Positions 58,155 to 64,000 of a stretch of DNA of 64,000 bases are shown in pieces (the stretch's first letter is position 1; the number at the start of each line of letters is the position of its first letter). The stretch comes from Trachythela sp. YZ-2020 (Eukaryota > Cnidaria > Anthozoa > Malacalcyonacea > Clavulariidae): assembly GCA_016169945.1 (NCBI GenBank), contig JADLSH010000032.1:62001-126000 (forward strand). Reading direction: 5' to 3'. The translations under genes were made by a program, and so were the position numbers. The notes below the pieces were generated by a model that ran no database searches, was not told the origin of the DNA, and was given only the letters and a program-made list of their open reading frames with translations.

Positions 58155-58207
58155 CAAGCTGCACTGACGAGCCGTTGAACGGCGAAACATGCATGTCTGC
58201 AGATTTG
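58155..58207 (+). ncRNA. Hammerhead ribozyme, copy 1
   Basis: All conserved core elements are present: CTGACGA (58164-58170), stem II GCCG/CGGC with loop TTGAA, GAAA (58183-58186), and a minimal palindromic stem III CATGCATG ending in the cleavage triplet GTC (58195-58197). Stem I is CTGCA/TGCAG, extended by CAAG/TTTG past a bulged A. This is a type I layout. Such short stem III versions are known to work best as dimers in tandem transcripts. Cleavage is predicted after C58197. Confidence 0.9.
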
Positions 58208-58435
58208 ACTATATATGCTCCTTCACTTGTGTTGTTGAGCACTCTGTGAGGTTAATTGATGGCTATAAGCGATAATGCAAAAGCCCACTTCCCTTGTGGT
58301 CGTTTGAGAACTCTGGCCCCAAGACACTTCACGCATGTCTGGATGCGCATGTGTCTGAGTATTGTACCACATGCGCTTAGTGAGAGCAAGCGCATGGTGT
58401 ATAAATACAAAGTCACTCGCATCTGGATTGCGTTA

Positions 58436-58488
58436 CAAGCTGCACTGACGAGCCGTTGAACGGCGAAACATGCATGTCTGCAGATTTG
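58436..58488 (+). ncRNA. Hammerhead ribozyme, copy 2
   Basis: The same 53 nt as copy 1, exactly 281 bp downstream. Core CTGACGA, stem II, GAAA and GTC are all kept; predicted cleavage after C58478. Confidence 0.9.
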
Positions 58489-58502
58489 ACTATATATATA
58501 TA

Positions 58503-58779
58503 CAGCCAATTCAAAAAAGGTTGTCCTTCAAAATATCTTAAACCTTAAACATTGAGCGCGCAAGGTATGACGGGTATTACTTATTTGGAGCCTTAGATTG
58601 GACATTAGCTTAGAAAACCAAATATTCCTACATCGTAAGTTTTTTTTATATGCCCTTGCATTGTTACAAAACAAATTTCCCGAGTTAAAGACTCTAAATA
58701 GGAAGTTATCCATCATCCTTTGCGCGCTCAATGTTTAAGGTTTAAGATTTTTGAAGGACAACCTTTTTTGAATTAGCTG
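58503..58779. mobile_element. 277-bp TA-flanked MITE (Tc1/mariner-type)
   Basis: Ends CAGCCAATTCAAAAAAGG and, inverted, CAGCTAATTCAAAAAAGG, with arms of about 62 bp. TA is present on each side (58501-58502, 58780-58781). It lies in the TA-rich spacer between hammerhead units 2 and 3. Confidence 0.87.
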
Positions 58780-58854
58780 TATATATATATATATATATAT
58801 GAGGGCAAGAGTATGGTGTATAAATACGAAGTCACTCGCATCTAGACTGCGTTA

Positions 58855-58907
58855 CAAGCTGCACTGACGAGCCGTTGAACGGCGAAACATGCATGTCTGC
58901 AGATTTG
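58855..58907 (+). ncRNA. Hammerhead ribozyme, copy 3
   Basis: Identical core to copies 1 and 2, in a unit whose 5' half is lost. Predicted cleavage after C58897. A (TA)n run follows. Confidence 0.9.
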
Positions 58908-58910
58908 ACT

Positions 58911-60431
58911 ATATATATATATATATATACGTTGTAGGTTACGAAACGCAAAGAGTGCTCGACAACATAGTTAGAGAAATTATAGTTAGATTCCTCAAAA
59001 CTTTGTTAAAATCTTAAAGAATCTTTACAGAAACAGCCATGTTTGAGGTTTTGAGGTTTTGAAAACTATATATATATATATATATATACAGTTTATGATA
59101 TCCGTGTATTGATCATCTTTCAGTTACATGGACAAATATGACAATCTGTCAACAAATCTTTCTATGAAAGGTGCTGTGAGAATTATACATGGGGCCAATT
59201 TCATTAGATTGTGGTTGGCCGGTTGCAGTTAACCAGTTATTATTCTTGAAATTAAAATGTCAAAATTTTGGGCAAATTTGGATGTAAAATTTGTAGGGAA
59301 ACAAGCTTGCTGCTAAAGTGAGAACCAACTTTAAAGCAGGTGTAGAAATGAAATGCAACCGATTCCCATGTCCATGAAGGCATGAAGACTATAAAATGCA
59401 CTAAAAGTTTTAAGTTCCATTCCAACAAACTTTTAAACCTTGCATTCGTTTCATTTGTTTCTTCTTTCTTTATTTGATACTATATACGAAAGAATTTTAT
59501 AAGCAATTGGTTCGCCAGAAGAGGCATCTATGTCCCAGAATTTATAGACATAAGTTACTGTCATGGTCGTCTCCACGATCGACTTTGAAATCGCATTTAA
59601 ATCCATTCCTTCGTCTATATTCCACGATGCAAACCACTAGAAGGGTTACTTTACACACTCAAAAATGTGTTTGAGTTCAAAAATGTATTTTTTCCTCAAG
59701 AAATAGCCGACTTTTCAAGATGATTTATTCCAAATGTAATTATTTTTATAGTAAAATTAAATACAGTGAAATACACACGTTCCTGGGATCCAGTCTCCCG
59801 GAAGACGCTACTTTTTTTCCAACTGAATAGCGACTTTGAGCCTTTATATTTCCGAAACTAAAAGTCTAAGCCAAAAACTAATACAAAACTTATTAACTAA
59901 CTTTTTATGTTCTATCCGAATCAGTAAAAACCCATTTTGGGTTCATAAGCACTTTTAAATATCGACGCTACGGCGTTTGGCCAAAATATAGTGTAGTTTT
60001 AAAATCTACGAAAATAGAATAGTTCGAAGTGTTGACTGCGCATCAAAATAACCATTTCTGCGTGGGGATAGAATTGTAGTTGAACCATATATTAAAGATG
60101 TAGCTGAGACCCGTGGTGAGACTGCATGAGAATATAAAAAATGCATTTCAAAGTATTCGTGCAATATTTCAATCATTATTTGTGCTTTACAAATAACCAT
60201 CCCCTTTACCCTTGAAATAAATCATATATGAATTGGAAAGATAATAATTATTCAATACATTGATAGAGTATATTTTATGCATATATGAGCATACCATGCA
60301 TGCAGATTACAAATATTAGGGATTGATTGAGTTTTAAACTAGGCTACGTCATTGATCATACTCGACGATTTCTCGGTCTATGAGGTAGCCTGCGTTTTAA
60401 ACTTACTGATTCACCTCTCAATTGCGAAACA
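58911..60431. other. No supported gene
   Basis: (TA)n runs at about 58910-58928 and 59068-59088. The second copy of the dispersed repeat is at 59778-59955. Nothing else recognised. Confidence 0.45.
59778..59955 (-). repeat. Dispersed repeat, copy b
   Basis: Inverse of 53451-53645 at roughly 80-85% by eye. Confidence 0.78.
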
Positions 60432-61055
60432 GGATCAATTGAAGTTAACGACCCCCCTGCCCCAAGGGAGTCGTATACTTCAATGGCCATTTAAGTATAC
60501 GACCCCCCAAAATAATAGCTTTTTATCATGATTCATGATTTTTATTCATGATTTTTATATCGAGAATTTCGTTTAGCTTCGTTTTATATATTTCGTGGTT
60601 TCTAAAGTTCTCTGGCTTGCGACGAGACCGTGTTGCTTCAGGAAATCTATCGTCACTTCCATGTTGTCGCCAAAGATTACTTCTCGCAGTTCGTCGTGGA
60701 TAGACATTTAAGGCCTTTTATAACGCCTTTCCAGCAATGAGTCATCGAACAGATATTTACAAGATGCAGTTTGCGATCAAAACACGGAGACAAAATTGCA
60801 AAACAAAACACCTCAAGCGCATATTATTTATCGTGTTGAAAGTCTTTTGAATTTGTTTCCTGGTCAAAAATCAATGAACTGAGACATAGAGAAATAGAGA
60901 ATAAAGGGAAGTCATAAAAATGCCTTTGAAACAGACACAAAAACCCGTAAATTTAACGATATAATACAAGGGGGGTCGTATACTTCAATCCGAATATTTG
61001 TTATTGAAGTATACGACCCCATTGGCTTAGGGGGGTCGTTAACTTCAATTGATCC
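60432..61055. mobile_element. 624-bp non-autonomous element, GG...CC ends, 8-bp duplication
   Basis: Termini GGATCAATTGAAGTTAACGA are perfect over the outer 27 bp and similar for about 85 bp, including a second GTATACGACCCC motif. The 8-bp target duplication GCGAAACA is at 60424-60431 and 61056-61063. GG...CC ends with an 8-bp duplication fit Merlin better than hAT, which usually starts CA. No coding frame of note. Confidence 0.85.
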
Positions 61056-61063
61056 GCGAAACA

Positions 61064-61891
61064 TTGGCCAAATGCATACATTGGCCAAATGTTTCATTTG
61101 ACTGGCGGATAGCTTCTGCAATATCTTTTTTAAATTTTGACTCTTCTTTTGATTCGTTGATAAGTATCTGATCACGTTGTACAGCACTTAGTTGTCGCTC
61201 CATATATGCTTACGCTTATTATCAATTAATTTTGAGATAGGGTTTTCAGTATGTTTACGCTTACGGATTGACAACATATTATCATCACTATTTCCCTCAC
61301 CTGATGAATGCACTTCAGGATTCGTGGCGTTATTCACTGCATCATTCTGTGCTTGTGTCATTATTCACTGCGTCTGTGCCTGCGGCGTAATTTACTGCGT
61401 TTGTGCTTGCGCCAAATGCCAGTGGTTCAGTTGCAGAACTTCCTCCCCATATCTGAACAAGTTGTTCATAAAATTCCAAGACAATTTTGCCACTGCGGGA
61501 TCCCGTGGTCACAGATTTTTACAGCGAGAATAACCTCTTTTAATCATATATTTATCATCTTTCTGCTGCTTTACGTTCTTGCTTTCTCTTCCAGGTCATC
61601 ATTGTCAGCAATCCCCATTGGACCAAAAAATGACGGTTGGTCGTCGTATATTCTAGCCATGGCTTGTCGAACAGCTTCGTACTGCTTTATTTTATCAGCA
61701 GAAAAATCGCTGTTGTTATGCTCCATTCTGCTCTTATAATTTGCCAAACATTGAATAAGGTGGCGCACTTTATCCCTCTGATTCCAACGAAATCTCACGG
61801 TTTTGTTTCCCTCATTTCCTTGCGATTTATTTGCTTCATTGCCTCCATTGTTCTCCGTGTTGATCGCCATCTTTGTTTTTGTATATACCAT
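61064..61891 (-). pseudogene. Myb/SANT-like DNA-binding protein gene, broken
   Basis: The first part (61891-61571) encodes 106 codons. RFRWNQRDKVRHLIQCLANY opens a trihelix/Myb-SANT-like module, followed by KIKQYEAVRQAMARIY. The second part, about 61527-61064, reads through three frames: FYEQLVQIWGG, then NPEVHSSGEGNSDDNML with RKRKH, then ERQLSAVQRDQILINESKEE and a coiled helix. Proteins of this order are common in cnidarian genomes, many linked to Harbinger-type elements. At least two frameshifts (about 61345 and 61205) and the insertion at its end make it a probable pseudogene. Confidence 0.55.
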
Positions 61892-61894
61892 TAA

Positions 61895-63734
61895 GCATGC
61901 ACAAGGCGATATTTCAGCCCGGGTTGAAATTTTTTGCCGATTACGATTTTCAGCCCGATCAAGCGGGATGAAATTTCAGAATTTCAGCCCGGTGTCAAGC
62001 GAAATCTCTGACCTCTGCGAAATCTCTGACCTCGCGTGACTGGTCAGAGATTTCGCGCGTCTGGACGCGAAATCTCTGACCTCCGCGAAATTTCTGACTC
62101 AACCGAATTTTAGTATTTTATATTTATAAATAATATTAAAGGTCTTTATAAAAGTATTTCGAAACTGGATTCAATTTGATATCGTTATCGAAGAATAAAT
62201 GCTGAAAACCTGAAGTTATTTAGGGCATAAACTACAGTAAAAGTCTTCGGCATTTATATTTTAGCAATGGAGCACTGGTGACTGGACACTGGACAGAGCT
62301 CAGAAATATTTTTATATAATTTATTTCACATTCTGAAAGATTCCCGTGGGTTTATTGCTTCATTCTTAACACAAATCCACGGTAAGAAACGTTAATTTCT
62401 AGCTTTGGTATAGTAAATATAGGAAAACGAGACTTTAGAATGCCTTTTTAGCAAATTTATGTTTGAAATTGCAAATATGTTACTGTCAGTATCAAGTATG
62501 GCCACCTATATGACAGGTCATTTGTGCACTGCCACATTAATATGTGACACTATACCTAAATAACCCTATATCATTGTCCACATAGGTTTGTCGATATGTG
62601 TGGACAACATGTGTTGGTGCATGTACATGCTCTATATCCAGTTATCGACCAACGGAACCTTGGCTTGTACCCTGTTATCGACAACTTTTGACTCATAAGT
62701 CATAAAAATGATATATTGAGATATTAAAGTCCCATAACAGATGGGAAAATACCAAATGCTTGTCTTCACCCTTGTCTCATTAATATTGTTCTTTGGTAAC
62801 ACACAGAACACCAGGTTGTCTGACAACAACAATCAAGTGCTATGCTATTCAGGGCATTTATGATACAGTACTATGCGGTGCCATGACCTAGTGAGCCATG
62901 TCCATTGCCACACTGAAGGAAAAGGGCATGCTGTCCTACAGCCATGGCACTATTTTCTTAGCCATGGTATTATGAGAAATTAGTAATTAAATATCACCAC
63001 ATTAAGCCTTGGGTTGGGCCTGGCATCACCCTACAGTTTTGCAACTTTCACAAACCTCCATTGGCTTACAGGGGGATTATAGCTCTAACTTCCCAACATC
63101 TGATGGTATTTATTAATACTTTAAAAAATAACAAAGAAGACAAAGCCAATTCAGTTCATTAAAGAAATATTTAACCTCATTATTATCTTAATTTCTTGCA
63201 ACATTTACATAATTATTTACATATATTTACATCCAGAGGTTAGTTATTTACTTTTTTTATTTACAAAAGCCAAGAAATGCGTCTCATTTCCCAACTTGGC
63301 ACCATTCATCCTCTCGGCATTAATGAGCGCCTCTCTTACATTTAACTCCTATCTGTTTATGCCTGCCATCAGCAGATACTCTACATCTCATGTTATCTAA
63401 TATTTCGTTCCTTGTTTTTTGTCATTCTTGCTTTGTTATCTTTGTTCGCTGCTCCTTATATGCGCATGCTAATATATTTTGTGATGTGATTTCCATATTT
63501 TGTTTATAGTTTGTTTTGATTAAATCCATCTGATTGGTTTATTTTTTATCACGTGATCGCTTTTGTATTCACTATAAAAGCACATGTTTCCCCCCGACCC
63601 ATTCTACTAACTTCCAGACGAAGGACTTTTCAGGTAGTTTTACACAACAGTCAACCGCCGTATTTGCTATACCCTACCCACACTGGCACCGCACGTTTGA
63701 GATATTTACTTATTTACAATTAAAGGGTATTGGT
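61895..63734. other. No supported gene
   Basis: At 61910-62095 there are repeated words ATTTCAGCCCG and GCGAAATCTCTGACC in both orientations. The rest to 63734 is AT-rich. A TATAAAAG box-like word is at about 63573, without a gene behind it. Confidence 0.4.
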
Positions 63735-63905
63735 AATTGTGGTTCACCGAAAAGTCGGAGAGTGTTCAATATCATGAAGATAGAGATAAATATAAAATAG
63801 AATCTTCAGGCAAACATAACACAGGAAGTTCCTGTAACCTTGTTATATTTGCTCTATCTTTATGATATTTATTTGAGCACTCTCTGACATTTTGTGAACC
63901 ACAAT
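63735..63905. repeat. Imperfect hairpin repeat of about 170 bp
   Basis: ATTGTGGTTCAC...GTGAACCACAAT. The arms continue with mismatches through 'AGAGAGTG/CACTCTCT' and 'GAAGATAGAG/CTCTATCTTT'. Confidence 0.7.
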
Positions 63906-64000
63906 TCACTTTATAATAACTAATATTGTCTGCAAGGGCAGTTGCAAAGTCCACACCAATGCAGTTTGCATGGAAAAATTGACCACAACGGTCACAACTC

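Larger units (their letters stand above)
57971..58910 (+). repeat. Tandem repeat (281-bp period) carrying hammerhead ribozymes
   Basis: Two full units start at 57971 and 58252 ('TTAATTGRTGGCTATAAGCG'). A third, 5'-truncated unit lies at about 58801-58910. Each has TATAAATAC about 40 bp upstream of a hammerhead motif. No coding frame is conserved between units. The array is interrupted by a 277-bp MITE at 58503-58779. Confidence 0.88.

Noticed and set aside
61300..61320. CTGATGA word as a further hammerhead core
   Set aside because: No stem II or GAAA follows at the right distance.
1..64000. CRISPR arrays, rRNA, tRNA or bacterial operons
   Set aside because: None found: tandem repeats lack spacer-repeat structure, and gene content is metazoan and transposon-derived.

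Overview
This looks like a repeat-rich, AT-rich metazoan nuclear contig. The most likely source is a cnidarian, probably an anthozoan. That is an inference from the retroelement and transposase family types, the GT-AG exon pieces and the hammerhead-ribozyme repeats; there is no rRNA or mitochondrial marker to prove it. No bacterial operons, tRNA, rRNA or CRISPR were seen. The only intact host-type gene I can support is an intronless cytochrome P450 (39988-41484, +). Nearly everything else is mobile DNA in nested layers.

Layout. 1-1.8 kb: non-coding, with diverged repeat monomers and a GAAGTCG-rich repeat. 1.8-10.9 kb: a decayed minus-strand Ty3/gypsy element. It is split by a younger complete gypsy element (2005-6374, LTRs, GTAGT target duplication, tRNA-Ser-type primer site) and by a 5'-truncated retroelement tail (about 8243-9478). 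11.1-17.8 kb: a CACTA/EnSpm-like element with TGAGTAA subterminal arrays, a 442-bp tandem array and a terminal exon like the SAMD3-like protein family. 18.1-21.8 kb: mostly featureless, with a probable LINE tail and a perfect 48-bp palindrome. 22.3-29.3 kb: a 7.0-kb DNA transposon with about 0.95-kb inverted termini, TTAA at both ends and a multi-exon transposase I cannot place in a named superfamily.

29.3-39.9 kb: minisatellites, several copies of a long non-coding dispersed repeat, and small DNA elements with clear target duplications. 40.0-41.5 kb: the P450. 45.2-51.8 kb: a foldback-like element with microsatellite-like inverted termini (GGGAAYGGGGAAT type) and a near 9-bp target duplication. 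It contains a 3.4-kb near-perfect palindrome and an orphan signal-peptide exon. 55.2-56.5 kb: a LINE that has lost its reverse transcriptase, with a 101-bp hairpin at its 5' junction. 58.0-58.9 kb: a tandem repeat carrying three hammerhead ribozymes, one period interrupted by a TA-flanked MITE. 60.4-61.9 kb: a broken Myb/SANT-like gene with a small GG...CC-ended element beside it.

How the parts relate. The same dispersed repeat occurs several times, and different copies carry different insertions. Copies within the window therefore act as each other's empty sites and define several element borders without any database. All coordinates, motifs and frames were read by eye; family names rest on recalled family features.
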